Source: Nansenia antarctica (Eukaryota > Chordata > Actinopteri > Argentiniformes > Microstomatidae). Taken from it: a stretch of DNA of 64,000 nt. This document shows, in pieces, positions 30,566-42,186 of this stretch (its first letter is position 1; every line of letters begins with the position of its first letter). Location: assembly GCA_963989245.1 (NCBI GenBank), contig OZ022347.1, forward strand, positions 41,347,558-41,411,557, given 5' to 3'. The position numbers and the translations under genes are program-made. The notes beneath the pieces are model-generated. The model saw nothing but the letters and a program-made list of their open reading frames with translations. It did no database searches and was not told the origin of the DNA.

Positions 30566-30778
30566 GTGGTGGAGGACAGAGTCACAGAGAGACAGGACAG
30601 GTACAGGACAGAGAGGTGGTTCAGACACGGTGGTGGAGGACAGAGAGGTGGTGGAGGACAGAGAGGTGGTTCAGACACGGTAGTGGAGGACAGAGAGGTG
30701 GTTCAGACACGGTAGTGGAGGACAGAGTCACAGAGAGGCAGGACAGGTACAGGACAGGTACAGGACAGAGAGGTCTCA
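30566..30778. repeat. GGTGGTTCAGACACGGTGG-type minisatellite
   Basis: About six imperfect copies of GACAGAGAGGTGGTTCAGAC + ACGGTAGTGGAG, flanked on each side by a longer block containing GACAGAGTCACAGAGAG and CAGGACAGGTACAGGACAG. Confidence 0.88.
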
Positions 30779-31430
30779 CAGGAAACACTCTCTCCTTGAC
30801 GCTCAAGGTCTCACCAACAACAAACACGGTGACGAGCAGGGAGAAGGTCAGGGGTCAGCAGGATCTGGTACAACAAGGCAGCATCCCTGGTCTCCCCAGA
30901 GACGCCCAGACAAACACTGGCCCAGATGAGAAGTGACAGAATGATGTCACACATTCCACTCCATCCATGAGCCTGATGTGTTGAGGAGGGGAACCATGGC
31001 AACGTGGCATGGCTTTACAACACAGACTATATCTGTATTTGTACTTGACACATTGTAGTTGTCAGGTACAGGACATACAGACGTGATTTATATAGTGAAA
31101 TGCTTTAGAATCTTGCTCCTCGATTAACTACAGCAACAACCATCAACAATACAATATATAGTTATATATACAGTACATAGTTAGCATTATTCATTAGCAT
31201 GCTAACCTGCACAAGTGACCTCAACACACCTTACCCTAACCCTACTCACATTATGGCCTCACCACTAAGACCACTGAGCTAAATCAGCAATAACCTGAAG
31301 CCAGCAGGTGTGTTAAGTTATCTGTATAGTTATCTATAGGGTTGAGTTATCTGAGTGTCCTGAGACACGGAGGGACGGGTGACAGCGGTTCAGAAGGACA
31401 AACTACCGAGGACAGCGGAGCATCAAAGTG
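30779..31430. other. Unique stretch, nothing recognised
   Basis: Unique sequence without element signatures. Open frames lack motifs. Confidence 0.4.
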
Positions 31431-31431
31431 T

Positions 31432-31433
<2 letters not shown>

Positions 31434-31495
<62 letters not shown>

Positions 31496-31583
31496 CACAC
31501 ACTGACTCACACAGAGAGGGAATGTGCCATGAAATGAGTTTCTGAACCTTCCTGTGATGTTTAATTGATGCAGAGAAGTTCAG

Positions 31584-31621
<38 letters not shown>
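31434..31621. repeat. (AC)n and (GT)n microsatellites facing each other
   Basis: (AC)n at 31434-31501 and (GT)n at 31587-31620, about 85 bp apart, complementary to each other. Confidence 0.94.
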
Positions 31622-31622
<1 letters not shown>

Positions 31623-32145
31623 CTGCACGGTGTGTGTTCAGACGGATCAGATTTACTAGAGCGACACTGACAGTGGCGATGCTTCCAATTATCAACACAC
31701 AAAATGAAGAACGACAGATTAGAAGTTGTGGAGCAGCTCTCAGCTCTCAGCAAACTTTGTTGTCTCAGAGAATTTCCCCCAGAAATAATTATAGTGTGAA
31801 TCTATGATGTGTGTGTCTGTATGTTTCAATTTGGTTGATGTCCATGAGGGGTTTTGTGGCAGTCTTAAGCCGTCCTGTCTGTGCATGTAAGATACCACGG
31901 CTCCTCTAGGCCTTATGTAATCTAATCCCCCTTAGTCATTTGATTTCAACAAGGTGGTTTGATGGTGTTACAAACATGTATCTTATGACATCATTGGTTA
32001 TTTATTGTTTAACAGATATTATTATTGACAGAATACCAGTGTTCCTTATTTATTTTTACATAAATGAATATTCAGATCTCTATCTTAACCTCCCACATCC
32101 CAGACCACACCACCTCACATGTAATGTCCTGGTTCCTTCAGAAGT
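31622..32145. other. Unique stretch, nothing recognised
   Basis: No element or exon that I can defend. Confidence 0.4.
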
Positions 32146-32290
32146 CCAGGGATGTTATTATGGGATGTTGTTATGGGATGTTATTATGGGATGTTATTAT
32201 GGGATGTTGTTACAGAACCAGATATATAAGAAGTCCAGGGATGTTATTATGGGATGTTATTATGGGACGTTGTTACAGAACCAGATATGC
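32139..32290. repeat. 15-bp GGGATGTTATTAT repeats inside a ~90-bp duplication
   Basis: GATGTTATTATGG-type units occur five times and then three times, each run introduced by AGAAGTCCAG and closed by TTGTTACAGAACCAGATAT. Confidence 0.88.
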
Positions 32291-33604
32291 TGCTGGAGGC
32301 TTTGGACCCAGACCAACTCACCCAAAACCTGAGGTAACTTCTGCTTCATTCCACAGCGGGGACGTCCTGGGAGTGGTGGTGATTTATGTGCTGGTCCGCT
32401 GGCGTTAAGTGTCCCCGGGAAACGAATAGACCCCCCCCCCCCAAGGCCATCGAAGGAAAATATCTATACAAGATGAACGGTTAAAAAATGATTTGAACCC
32501 CTATGATGAGCGATGCTCCCTGCCAAACGACTACATGGACCAGCCAGAACACCAGCATGGATGAAGAACTAAGTAGTTGTGATGTGATTCAGTGTGTCGT
32601 CGCCTCTGTGTCTTCCTACTAAATCAACCAGCCCAAGGCCTCCTCCCCCTGCCTCATTACAAGCTGTGGAGATGGGAGTTGTTTTTCTCCGACACAGAGA
32701 ACATATTTTTCCAGTGCGATGATAAAAGACTAACCTCACCCCAACACCCCCCCCCCCACCATCTCTCTGAAAAGTATAGTGGGATTAATTTGCTCCTATA
32801 AGTCTGTAGTTACACTGCAATTGCGTAACTTATGGCATTCTGTAATGTTGTTACTTAAAATTAAAATGAATGATTTGATGAAGTTGGTAATCAACAACAT
32901 GTACAGTGAATGTCAATACTATGGTCACCCTCTTGACGTTTATATAAATCTCTGAACACAAACACTTGAAACCAGACTTGAATATGTTGAGTTATCCACC
33001 CTCCATCTAATGGTAATTAAAAATGTCTCTGCAGATGATTCTGTTGGCTGGAACACACACAGAACCCTCTCCAACACCAGAGCCCAGCATCACACAGACG
33101 CCAAGGTGTTGATTGCATCCAAAAGTCCAATTAACTTCTACCCAGTCCCTTGGCGAGCAATCAACTTGATTAACTTTATCTTTAATTAGGGACTGTTCAT
33201 TTCTCTGCAAGGCAAGCAGACTATTTATATGAAAAGACAGTAAGGACAGTATCCTGGAACAGATCCATCAAGGCATCTGACTCCAGATCAATCGCCTGGA
33301 GCCGGTTCAGTGACGTGTTGTGTGACTCACACTGGTTTTTAATTGCGACCAATTCTTTGTGTAGAAAGTACAGGAGTGAAACGTCAGCTATATTTACACT
33401 GCTGATCTGGCCATTAACACCATCTTAGTGCCACAGTACCTAATTATAAAAGATTAATTTACACCGACATTCTACTTCTGCTATTTAAGGCAGCATAAAC
33501 ATCTTTCCACACACAAATGAACCACAGAGAAGTAATGTTTCTCTCACACGCATACAACAGGGAGCTGATGTAGAATATATACTGAAAATATAATATATTG
33601 TAAA
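32291..33604. other. Mostly unique stretch, nothing recognised
   Basis: About 1.3 kb without tandem arrays except two C runs (about 32430 and 32747). No gene, RNA or transposon signature seen. Confidence 0.45.
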
Positions 33605-33662
33605 TATAATGCACTCACTGCGCTGCATGTCGCTTTGGATAAAACCGTCAGCTAAAGGGCAT
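33605..33662 (+). mobile_element. L2/V-SINE 3' tail fragment
   Basis: GCATGTCGCTTTGGATAAAA plus CCGTCAGCTAAAGGGCAT, immediately before the Tc1-like element. Confidence 0.65.
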
Positions 33663-33665
33663 ACA

Positions 33666-34191
33666 CACTGATACACGTATTAGGAACACCTGTGCACCTT
33701 CTCATCCATTCAGTCTGGTGTGATGGTGTGGGGAATGTTTCCTTGGCACACTCTGGGCCCGTTAATACAAACAACCATCGCTTGAATGCCACAGCCTGTT
33801 TGAGTATTGTTGCTGAACATGTTCATCCCTTCATGGCCACAATGTTCCCGTCTTCTAATGGCTACTTCCAGCATGATAATGCACCATGTCACATAGCAGA
33901 AGTCGTCTCAAACTGGTTACATGAAGATGAGTTCAGTGGCCTTTCAGTCACAGGATCTGAATCCAATAGAACACCTTTGAGATGTGGTAGAATGGGAGAT
34001 TCACAGCTTGAAAGTGCACTTGAAAAATCCACAGGAATTACCTGATGTCATCATGGACCAGAGGAATTTCTCAAAGGAATGTTTCCAACATATTGTGGAA
34101 TCAATGCCATGAAGAATTGAGGCTGTTTTGAGAGCAAAGGGAGGCCATACCCAGTATTAGTATAGTTCCTAATAAATTGTTCGGTGAGTGT
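33666..34191 (+). mobile_element. Tc1-like element with decayed transposase
   Basis: The left end has TATTAGGAACACCTGTGCAC and the right end ATAGTTCCTAATAAATTGTT with CGGTGAGTGTG. These are inverted with each other at TATTAGGAAC and match the MITE at 6284. The 5' half of the transposase is deleted. Confidence 0.8.
33825..34165 (+). pseudogene. Tc1-like transposase, C-terminal half, frameshifted
   Basis: The reading contains MFPSSNGYFQHDNAPCH, the second catalytic Asp region of Tc1 transposases, followed by SNWLHEDEFSGL. After a frameshift near 33945 it continues DLNPIEHL, a stop where Trp is usual, then DVVEWEIHSL (third acidic region), KECFQHIVESMP and EAVLRAKGG, the usual C-terminus. At least one frameshift and two stop codons (at IEHL* and SMP*) make it non-functional. 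The DNA-binding N-terminal domain is absent. Confidence 0.85.
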
Positions 34192-34407
34192 GTATTATTA
34201 TGTTGTCAGTGGTTGAGATTGCTACGGTAAACAAACAAAACTCAAAATACTACTTTGCAGGCTTTGAATACAATAAAGGCATAATATATTATATTATAGA
34301 AGGATGTCTGGAGGAAAAGACGCCTGTTGTAAAACATATTTCCCCTGATATTCACCGTTTCTGACTCGTTGATATGATGTGCATCCACACACACACCTGT
34401 CCACACA

Positions 34408-34450
<43 letters not shown>

Positions 34451-34571
34451 CTCACATCTGATAGAAAGGGAACTCTGCACCATGGAGACCAGGACATTAA
34501 AGCACTGTAACGACTTTACTTTCTACATACAAATGTGTCTCTGGTACTGTTGGGGGGGGGGTACTAGGGGG
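34192..34571. repeat. Unique sequence with (AC)n
   Basis: (AC)n at 34402-34449. The rest is unrecognised and ends in a poly-G run at 34551-34560. Confidence 0.6.
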
Positions 34572-34710
34572 GGTTGAGGTGGTCTAGTGGATAGTGAGTT
34601 GGACTGGTGATCGGAAGGTTGTGAGTTACAATCTGAAACACCACCGCAAGTGTGCCCTTGAGTAAGGCACTTAGCCCTCAGTTACTCCAGGGGGAATGTC
34701 CCCCCCCCCC
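34572..34710 (+). mobile_element. tRNA-derived SINE (V-SINE type), 3'-truncated
   Basis: GGTCTAGTGGATAGTGAG (A box), AAGGTTGTGAGTTACAATCT (degenerate B box) and GTGCCCTTGAGTAAGGCACT (core). It then breaks off into a C run and (AC)n, with no tail. Confidence 0.78.
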
Positions 34711-35449
34711 CACACACACACACAAATACGGAAATGAGAAGGTTTAAAAAAAATGACTTTGAAAGGCAGCGGTTAGGGGGGGAAGGAGTCACTTTACAAG
34801 ATCTTTTAGAGATTAATCAATTCAACTAGTCTCACTAGCCCCATTCATTCAGGCAGGTGACGACTCCTGATAAACAACATCCAGAAACGTTATTTTCCCC
34901 AGGGAAAATCTGGAGATTCATAAACCATTGGGGGCCAGAGCCCCGGACACCCAGGACAAACGACGCCTCTGGTTTGGAATTTCAATAAAATGCTGTTAAA
35001 CCTGAAAGGAACAAATCTCTCTTCTGGTGTGATATCGGACCTGGATTATGAGGGTGTCCAGTCCGAGAGCGCAGGTGCCGGGGTGATAGATGATGAGGTC
35101 ATAAAGGTGCCAGGGTGATAGATGATGAGGTCATAAAGCAGAGACAAGGACAGGGCAGGGCGACACATTACCACCCGGTCGATCGGTGGATCGTAGGCAT
35201 GAAATTGCCGCCACGGATCAATGACTAATCTGAGAAGAAGATCGATCTGAAACACAGTGTCACTAATCAATGGCTATTCATTTTCCAACAACCACATTTC
35301 CACAAATAGGACACTTAATATGGTGCCGCAGGGTAATTACTGCCTCCTGTTTAAGAAGGATGACACTGAGGAGCAGACGGAGAGACGGGCCCGTCCTCAC
35401 TAATGGCTCTCAGGCGCCGACGCTGATCAACGTGATGAGGACAGAACCC
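34711..35449. other. Unique stretch with one 35-bp tandem pair
   Basis: GGTGATAGATGATGAGGTCA and flanks are present twice (about 35078 and 35113). The rest is unique and unrecognised. Confidence 0.45.
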
Positions 35450-35512
35450 AACTACATTTACATTGAAGTCATTTAGCAGACGCTCTTATCCACAGAGACT
35501 TACAGTAAGTAC
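35450..35512 (-). mobile_element. L2/V-SINE 3' tail fragment
   Basis: ACATTTACATTGAAGTCATT then TAGCAGACGCTCTTATCCAC and GACTTACAGTAAGTACATTT. Minus-strand tail abutting a minisatellite. Confidence 0.7.
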
Positions 35513-35515
35513 ATT

Positions 35516-35822
35516 TGTCTAAGTCAACTATACAACAACTATACAACAAGTAAGTCAACTATACAACAACTATACAACAAGTAAGTCAACTATACAACAA
35601 CTATACAACACGTCAGTCAACTAAACAACAACTATACAACAACTAAGTCAACTATACAACAACTAAGTCAACTATACAACAACTATACAACAACTAAGTC
35701 AACTATACAACAACTAAGTCAACTATACAACAACTAAGTCAACTATACAACAACTATACAACAACTAAGTCAACTATACAACAACTAAGTCAACTATACA
35801 ACAACTATACATCAACTATACA
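35516..35822. repeat. AAGTCAACTATACAACAACTATACAAC-type minisatellite
   Basis: Irregular alternation of TAAGTCAACTATACAACAAC and CTATACAACAAC over about 300 bp, starting right at the end of the SINE/LINE tail. Confidence 0.94.
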
Positions 35823-35999
35823 CAGTCATCGTCAGTAAAACATGTGATAAGAACAAGTTCCCATGGCAGTCACATCAGGGTCGTATCCTTCAGCTGTAGT
35901 AGAGGAAGAGTCTACAGGAGAGGGGCCGTAGCTGTGATGTTGCTGCACAGGACAGCTGGTTGTCCAGGGTCACCCCAGGAGTCTTTGCTGGTCGGGGAT

Positions 36000-36113
36000 A
36001 GTGAGTTTGACTGAGTTCAAATCCCACCTGGGAACACCACCACTAGTGTGCCATTGAGTAAGGCACTTAGCCCTAAATGACTGCAGGGAGACTGTCCCTG
36101 TAATCTCTAACAG
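36000..36113 (+). mobile_element. V-SINE-type SINE, tail missing (left member of an inverted pair)
   Basis: GATAGTGAGTTTGACTGAG, GAGTTCAAATCCCACCTGGG and GAGTAAGGCACTTAGCCCTA are present. It ends at TAATCTCTAACAGGG, before the tail. Confidence 0.78.
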
Positions 36114-36126
36114 GGGGGGGAAGTAT

Positions 36127-36326
36127 ACAAAGTTTGCCATTTAGCAGACGCTTTTAATCCAAAGCGTTTTTCAATTACGAATTACAGGGACATTCCCCCT
36201 GGAGTAACTGAGGGCTAAGTGCCTTACTCAAGGGCACACTAGTGGTGGCGTTTCATCCAGGATTTAAACTCACAACCTTCCAATTATCAGTCCTACTCAC
36301 TATCCACTAGACCACCACTACCGCTC
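36127..36326 (-). mobile_element. V-SINE-type SINE, complete (right member of an inverted pair)
   Basis: The minus-strand copy starts with the tail (CCATTTAGCAGACGCTTTTA) and continues through GAGGGCTAAGTGCCTTACTC to ACTCACTATCCACTAGACCA, the reverse complement of the head. It lies 13 bp from the preceding + strand copy. Confidence 0.82.
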
Positions 36327-36428
36327 AAAGTTGAGTATCATCATCAGCACAGCAGCGTTAAGACAAAACCACCGTGTGAGGAAATTACAGAACCGAGACA
36401 AAGTAAAAAGCATTAACCCAGTCTGCCT
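36327..36428. other. Short unique spacer
   Basis: Nothing recognised. Confidence 0.3.
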
Positions 36429-36590
36429 AAGTCGTAGAGTCGTAGCGTCGTAGAGTCGTAGAGTCGCAGAGTCGTAGAGTCGTAGCGTCGTAGCGTCGTG
36501 GAGTCGTAGAGTCGTAGAGTCGTAGAGTCGTAGAGTCGTAGAGTCGTAGCGTCGTAGAGTCGTCGAGTCGTAGAGTCGTAGCGTCTACGT
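36429..36590. repeat. 8-bp GTCGTAGA minisatellite
   Basis: About 20 units of GTCGTAGA/GTCGTAGC with occasional GTCGCAGA and GTCGTGGA. It is unusually CpG-rich for this window. Confidence 0.95.
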
Positions 36591-36721
36591 CCCCGTAGAA
36601 ACGTCTGTTACCACCAACAGCTACTGGAGGCGGGGCCGGGCTCTGAGAGCAGCATCAGTCACAGCAGCAGGACTGATGAAGGCGTCTGAGCTCTGTGGGG
36701 AGAGGCTGCAGTCAGCCTGAG

Positions 36722-36762
36722 ACAGATCTGTCTATCTACCTACCTATCTATCTATCTATCTA

Positions 36763-36821
<59 letters not shown>

Positions 36822-36866
36822 GAGAGGCTGCAGTCAGCCTGAGACAGATCTGTTATATCTACCTAC

Positions 36867-36954
<88 letters not shown>

Positions 36955-37075
36955 GAGAGGCTGCAGTCAGCCTGAGACAGATCTGTTATATCTACCTACC
37001 TATCTATCTATCTATCTATTTATCTATCTGTCTATCTATCTGAGAGGCTGCAGTCAGCCTGAGACAGATCTGCGG
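36722..37075. repeat. Compound (CTAT)n/(TA)n with ~35-bp GAGAGGCTGCAGTCAGCC repeats
   Basis: GAGAGGCTGCAGTCAGCCTG + AGACAGATCTG occurs four times (about 36701, 36823, 36955 and 37041), separated by (CTAT)n and in two cases long (TA)n. Confidence 0.93.
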
Positions 37076-37685
37076 CGGCCGTCCTAATGAGCGGCCTTAC
37101 AGGACGTATTGAGTTGTTTGTAATTGCTCCGTTCAATCAAACGAACGCACTCACACAGCTATCGAATAGAAGCGAATAGCATAGAGGTGGTGGGGGTGTA
37201 GATGGAAAATCCATCTGTGTGTATTGCACAGTATTCGTAAACTGCTGCCATCCGATGTAATTGGATTACTCTTTTTTCGATATGGGCGACCGACCAGGCA
37301 CGACTTCAATCGGCGTCGGGTCACACAAAGATTATTTAGTAAATCAGATGAGGGATGGGACGTTTGGGAGGAATTCTTTCCCTGTAATATCGGCCCTGAG
37401 GCCGTGTTGTGTGTTATGTGTCACATTATGACAGGGGTAAGCATTATGACATCACATTATGACAGGGGTAAGCAGGGTTTCACTGTGGGTCTTTCAGTTG
37501 AACGTTTGACTTCTCTCAAGGCTATGATGGAGAGAGAGAGAGAGATAGATCGTTTATTAGCCACACGACCAAAGCCAGTGGAATTAAATGTTGTTCTCAG
37601 TACAGCGTGTTATTCTCTGCAGAGCACAAATGACAAAACAAACAAGTGCACGATAGACAACATCAGAACAGATGTGACATCTTAG
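37076..37685. other. Unique stretch, nothing recognised
   Basis: A 153-codon + strand frame (37224-37685) crosses it but contains an internal short duplication (ACATTATGACAGGGGTAAGC) and no motif. I do not call it a gene. Confidence 0.4.
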
Positions 37686-37689
37686 AGTT

Positions 37690-38130
37690 TGTTGTTCTCT
37701 ATTTTACGCCCTTCATTTCTACTTCCTGTTTATTACTCCGTGTCTTAGTTTCAGATACTTCACTTCCTGCTCTTGTGTGTTTCCCGCCTGTGTGATTGTC
37801 TACTCCGCCCTGATTGGTCCCACCTGTCCCTCACCATCCGTCCCTCTCCAGTGTATTCAGTCTGTGTGTGTCTCTGTCTCTGTGCCAGTTCACCTTCGTG
37901 CTTTGAGTCAAACGTTCCAGCGTTCTTCCAAGTGTTCAAGTGTTTATTGATTTCCTGGTTCTTGATCTCTGATAGTTCACCCGACCGAGTCTTTTGCCTT
38001 CCCCTTGCCAGATGATTCTGTCCACCTCTGGGCTGCCTACCTGGGTACCCAACCCTGTTTGAAAGTAAAGACTTTATCCTTAGTCTCTGAGTCGTGTATT
38101 CGAGTATTCCAGCTGTTACCAGAGACGCCT
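37690..38130 (+). mobile_element. Possible retroelement end or LTR-like segment
   Basis: A C/T-rich, promoter-like region (TGATTGGTCCCACCTG, CCTCTCCAGTGTATTCAG) is followed by GAAAGTAAAGACTTTATCC and a short tail. This recalls the U3-R-U5 layout of teleost LTRs or similar retroelement ends. No duplication or terminal repeats found, so this is a weak call. Confidence 0.25.
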
Positions 38131-38837
38131 GTAGCGCCACAAGATGAGAACACACGCTGTCCGGTTGGGGATTTTCCGTCACACTTGAGCGGCTAAATGA
38201 CAGTTGGAGCCTCGCTGTCACAGCACAGCGTACGGTCCTCTCCGGTGTCGTATCACTCAAACCGTCAAAACACTCGGCTGTTATTTAAAGTGAGCTGCTG
38301 TAAGACAAGTAGAAAGGGGGAGACAGAGACAGTCTAAATGGCAGGTTTAACACTAAACGCTTCGTTAACAGGCGGTTACTAATGCATTGGGATAGACAAC
38401 GGTATTATTTACAATAGTCCTGGATGGGGAGTGGGTTTATCTGTCTGTTGGGAAGGGCTCAAACACAAACGACTTCCCAAACTATTTTGCTCAAATACCT
38501 TTACCCTCTACATCAGACTCAATGTGAAGGATAAAGAACACCCCCATGAAGGAGACAATGGGGGGGGGGGGGGGGTCATTGCGGTCTTTTGGTAATCAAA
38601 TACAATGTCACTGACTGTCCGTGGCGATGGCTTTGAGCACAAAGGAGCCGTCAGCCTTTACAAGTGACGAGACGAAACCCACCAATCACTGGACCAGCAG
38701 AGTCCAGATTAGAGACCAGACATTACCTCAGGGTCCATTCTTCCAACTGTCAAACAGACGTCTCCACCTCAGGAACCGGAGTTCAAAATGGCCACCAAAC
38801 ATTCCGTTCCAACCCATTGTTCCACTGGAACACTGGA
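38131..38837. other. Unique stretch with a poly-G run
   Basis: About 17 G at 38560-38576. The rest is unrecognised. Confidence 0.4.
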
Positions 38838-38962
38838 ACCCCCTCTCCTTCACCTGGCCCCCCCACCTCCTCTCTGGAACCCCCTCTCCTTCACCTGGCC
38901 CCCCCACCTCCTCTCTGGACCCCCTCTCCTTCACCTGGCCCCCCCACCTCCTCTCTGGACCC
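38838..38962. repeat. ~38-bp minisatellite, three to four copies
   Basis: The unit CCCCCTCTCCTTCACCTGGC plus CCCCCCACCTCCTCTCTGG is nearly identical in all copies. Confidence 0.94.
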
Positions 38963-39055
38963 ACGCTGACAGAGTGGCTGAAGAGAATCATGTCCAAGTC
39001 CAAATCCCCTCAGCCGCCTGACATAATGGCTGGGGACAATAGGAGGCTCTGTGGC

Positions 39056-39254
<199 letters not shown>

Positions 39255-39327
39255 TTGGCTGGAGCAATCTGGTCCATTTTGTTAGCCTGAATGGGAGGTA
39301 AGTAGGGATCCGGGGTGCAGGCCCCAC

Positions 39328-39381
<54 letters not shown>

Positions 39382-39419
39382 TGTGTGTGTGTGTGTGTGT
39401 GGGTGTGTTGGGTGTGTTA

Positions 39420-39555
39420 GGGTCTCATTATTGATTTATTTAACATTTATTTAACCAGGAGGTTAAATATCCTTTTCAAGGAGACCTGGCCAAGATAGCA
39501 ACAACAGTTAATTCAGCTATGTGGTAACAACTTAGCGAAGTCTCAAGCCTGCAGA
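39420..39555. other. Short unrecognised spacer, possible old repeat fragment
   Basis: AACATTTATTTAACCAGGAG and GAGACCTGGCCAAGATAGCA resemble a repeat seen widely in teleosts, but too little is present to name it. Confidence 0.3.
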
Positions 39556-40046
39556 TAGAGTCTACATCTGGGAGGTCCAGTAGATAGAGTCTAAATCTGG
39601 GAGGTCCAGTAGATATAGTCTACATCTGGGAGGTCCAGTAGATAGAGTCTACATCTGGGAGGTCCAGTAGATAGAGTCTAAATCTGGGAGGTCCAGTAGA
39701 TAGAGTCTACATCTGGGAGGTCCAGTAGATAGAGTCGAAATCTGGGAGGTCCAGTAGATAGAGTCTAAATCTGGGAGGTCCAGTAGATAGAGTCGAAATC
39801 TGGGAGGTCCAGTAGATAGAGTCGAAATCTGGGAGGTCCAGTAGATAGAGTCTAAATCTGGGAGGTCCAGTAGATAGAGTCTAAATCTGGGAGGTCCAGT
39901 AGATAGAGTCGAAATCTGGGAGGTCCAGTAGATAGAGTCGAAATCTGGGAGGTCCAGTAGATAGAGTCTACATCTGGGAGGTCCAGTAGATAGAGTCTAA
40001 ATCTGGGAGGTCCAGTAGATAGAGTCTACATCTGGGAGGTCCAGTA
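39556..40046. repeat. 29-bp minisatellite, ~17 copies
   Basis: The unit TCTGGGAGGTCCAGTAGATA plus GAGTCTAAA repeats at exactly 29 bp, with TCTAAA/TCTACA/TCGAAA variants. Confidence 0.96.
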
Positions 40047-40940
40047 GGTTTTGGGGACGGCCAGCAGGGGAATAAGCGCTGGTTGTTAACGGGACCTTGA
40101 CTGGAGCAGCTTGGCTCGTCTATAGAGAACAGGGTTCCTACTAGTTTCAACAAGTCACATTTAAGACCTTTTTACCTTTTTTTCATTTACGTTGAAATGA
40201 TTCTTGCTTTTTTCTTTTTAGAAATCAAGTCTGAGTGGGTACTATACATTCTGCAATGGAGCAACTGCGACATCCATTCATCTAACACATCTATCTAACA
40301 CATTCATCTAACTCATCTATGCACTTTTTGAAATGGATCTTTCAATACATATAACCTCTGTGATCAATGTTTGGTACTATTGTTTGACAATGTGGAATAC
40401 AGTCTGGTCTTAAGCCTCTCAGACTGAGTCAGCGTCACAGTGGACTAGGGACAGGAATCCAGAACCGGTTCCAGTTGAGAGCCGGTAACACATTTAATGG
40501 AATCGTTATCAGTAACATGTTATGTTATGTGTATGTTACCACACACCCACAGAAGTGTAAGATACTGTCCAATATGACGGCAGTTGGTGAAACCGGGAAC
40601 AAGTCGGCAACCAATCAAAAAGTTCAGACTTTCATTCAGAAAATCAATGACAAACTCGCTAGTTAAGCCAAAATATTGCAATGCAATGGATTCGGTGAGT
40701 AATCCCCACTACTTTACATTGTTAGCAGGCTCACAAAACAAGCTGTGTTAGTTGACTAAGATTGATTTTCAACAATTGACAGTGTGGAGTTACAGAAGTA
40801 GTTAACGGTGAGCAACATGTATTTCTCTTGTAAGATTGGAAGTCGTCTGGAATTTATTTATTCCCCCAACTTTGAGAAAATCCTGTTAGATTTGGTGAGA
40901 TCACTATGGAATATTAAATCATCAATCTTTGCTCACTACA
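40047..40940. other. Unique stretch, nothing recognised
   Basis: About 0.9 kb. AGAACCGGTTCCAGTTGAG at about 40461 recalls the ends of some hAT elements, but I find no partner end. Confidence 0.4.
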
Positions 40941-41487
40941 TACAGTACAGGCCAAACGTTTGGACACACCTTCTCATTCAATGCGTTTCCTTTATTTTCA
41001 TGACTATTTGGTACATTGTAGATTCTCACTGAAGGCATCAAAACTATGAATGAACACATAGGAATTATGTATTTAACAATAAAGTGTGAAATAACTCTAA
41101 ATATGTCTTATATTTTAGATTCCTCAAAGTAGCCACCCTTTGCTTTTTTGTTGTTAATAAAATATATAATAATAAAATAAATATAATATGTGTTAATAAT
41201 AATATGTTATTATATATATATATTTATTATTATTATTATATATTTTATTAACAACAATTTTATTTTATTTTATTAACAACAAAAAAGCAAAGGGTGGCTA
41301 CTTTGAGGAATCTAAAATATAAGACATATTTAGAGTTATTTCACACTTTTTTGTTAAGTACATCACTCCACATGTGTTCATTCATAGTTTTGATGCCTTC
41401 AGTGAGAATCTACAATGTAAATAGTCATGAAAATAAAGGAAACACATTGAATGAGAAGGTGTGTCCAAACTTTTGGCCTGTACTGTA
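40941..41487. mobile_element. Long-palindrome Tc1-like MITE, ~547 bp
   Basis: The ends TACAGTACAGGCCAAACGTT and AACTTTTGGCCTGTACTGTA are inverted, with TA at both borders. The inverted match continues inward through TTCCTCAAAGTAGCCACCCT and GCAAAGGGTGGCTACTTTGA almost to the centre, an AT-rich loop at about 41150-41280. Each arm is about 210 bp. Almost the whole element can fold into one hairpin. Confidence 0.88.
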
Positions 41488-41497
41488 TATGGTGTAC

Positions 41498-41628
41498 AAT
41501 GGTGTTTAATCTAGCACCAAAGAGCAGGTGAACTACAGATTAAATGGTGTTTAATCTAGCACCAAAGAGCAGGTGAACTACAGATTAAATGGTGTTTAAT
41601 CTAGCACCAAAGAGCAGGTGAACTACAA
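41498..41628. repeat. 45-bp tandem repeat, three copies
   Basis: AATGGTGTTTAATCTAGCAC and CAAAGAGCAGGTGAACTACA at exact 45-bp spacing. Confidence 0.95.
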
Positions 41629-42100
41629 GTGAAAAGGGGACAGGAAACAATGGTGTGTGTGTAGCTGCAGCCTCACATCCATGACAACGGCTATCTCTGG
41701 CGTGGTAATTGACAGAGCTAAACGGGCGATATGGAGAGCCCAGTCATTACCCCTGTCTCACTGCCTCCCTAAATGAGTCACCAGAGGTGGCCTAATGTAA
41801 CAGCCCAGTCTAATGAGGACGGAGATGGATCTGATAATCACAGCCTGATCTTACATGCACCATTAGAGTGGCATCAAACAGATCCCCAATGATGCGTGTG
41901 GATGGAGAGTCGCCCCACAGCCATCCTGAGTCTCTCATTTACACATGTAGGAGAAGATCTGCCCAGGCTGGGCTGTTCACTAGACTAGTACACAACATTG
42001 CTGTATTATTGTGTTATTGTATTATTGAATTATTATTGTAAACCAAATGTACCAAAGAAGAGATTTGGTGAGGCTGCAGTCTCATTTTAGATTATGGCAC
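41629..42100. other. Unique stretch, nothing recognised
   Basis: Non-repetitive and moderately GC-rich. No coding or element signature. Confidence 0.4.
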
Positions 42101-42104
42101 TACC

Positions 42105-42186
42105 AGTTTACATTAGGGATGCAACCTCAGCAAATATTTTCAAGTCAAGACTAGAGTCCTTGAAAACGTTTTTAGCTAATTGCTAG
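42105..42186 (+). pseudogene. Possible C-terminal relic of a LINE ORF2
   Basis: One frame reads YIRDATSANIFKSRLESLK then TFLANC and a stop. This resembles the I-R-x-A-x-S ... F-K-x-x-L-K-x-x-L ending of CR1/L2-group reverse transcriptases. There are only about 27 codons and no recognisable 3' tail, so the call is weak. Confidence 0.3.

Noticed and set aside
37224..37685. 153-codon frame as a gene
   Set aside because: No motif, an internal 20-bp direct repeat, and no splice or promoter signals; chance length is plausible.
40455..40520. End of a hAT element (AGAACCGGTTCCAG)
   Set aside because: No matching inverted end or 8-bp duplication could be found.
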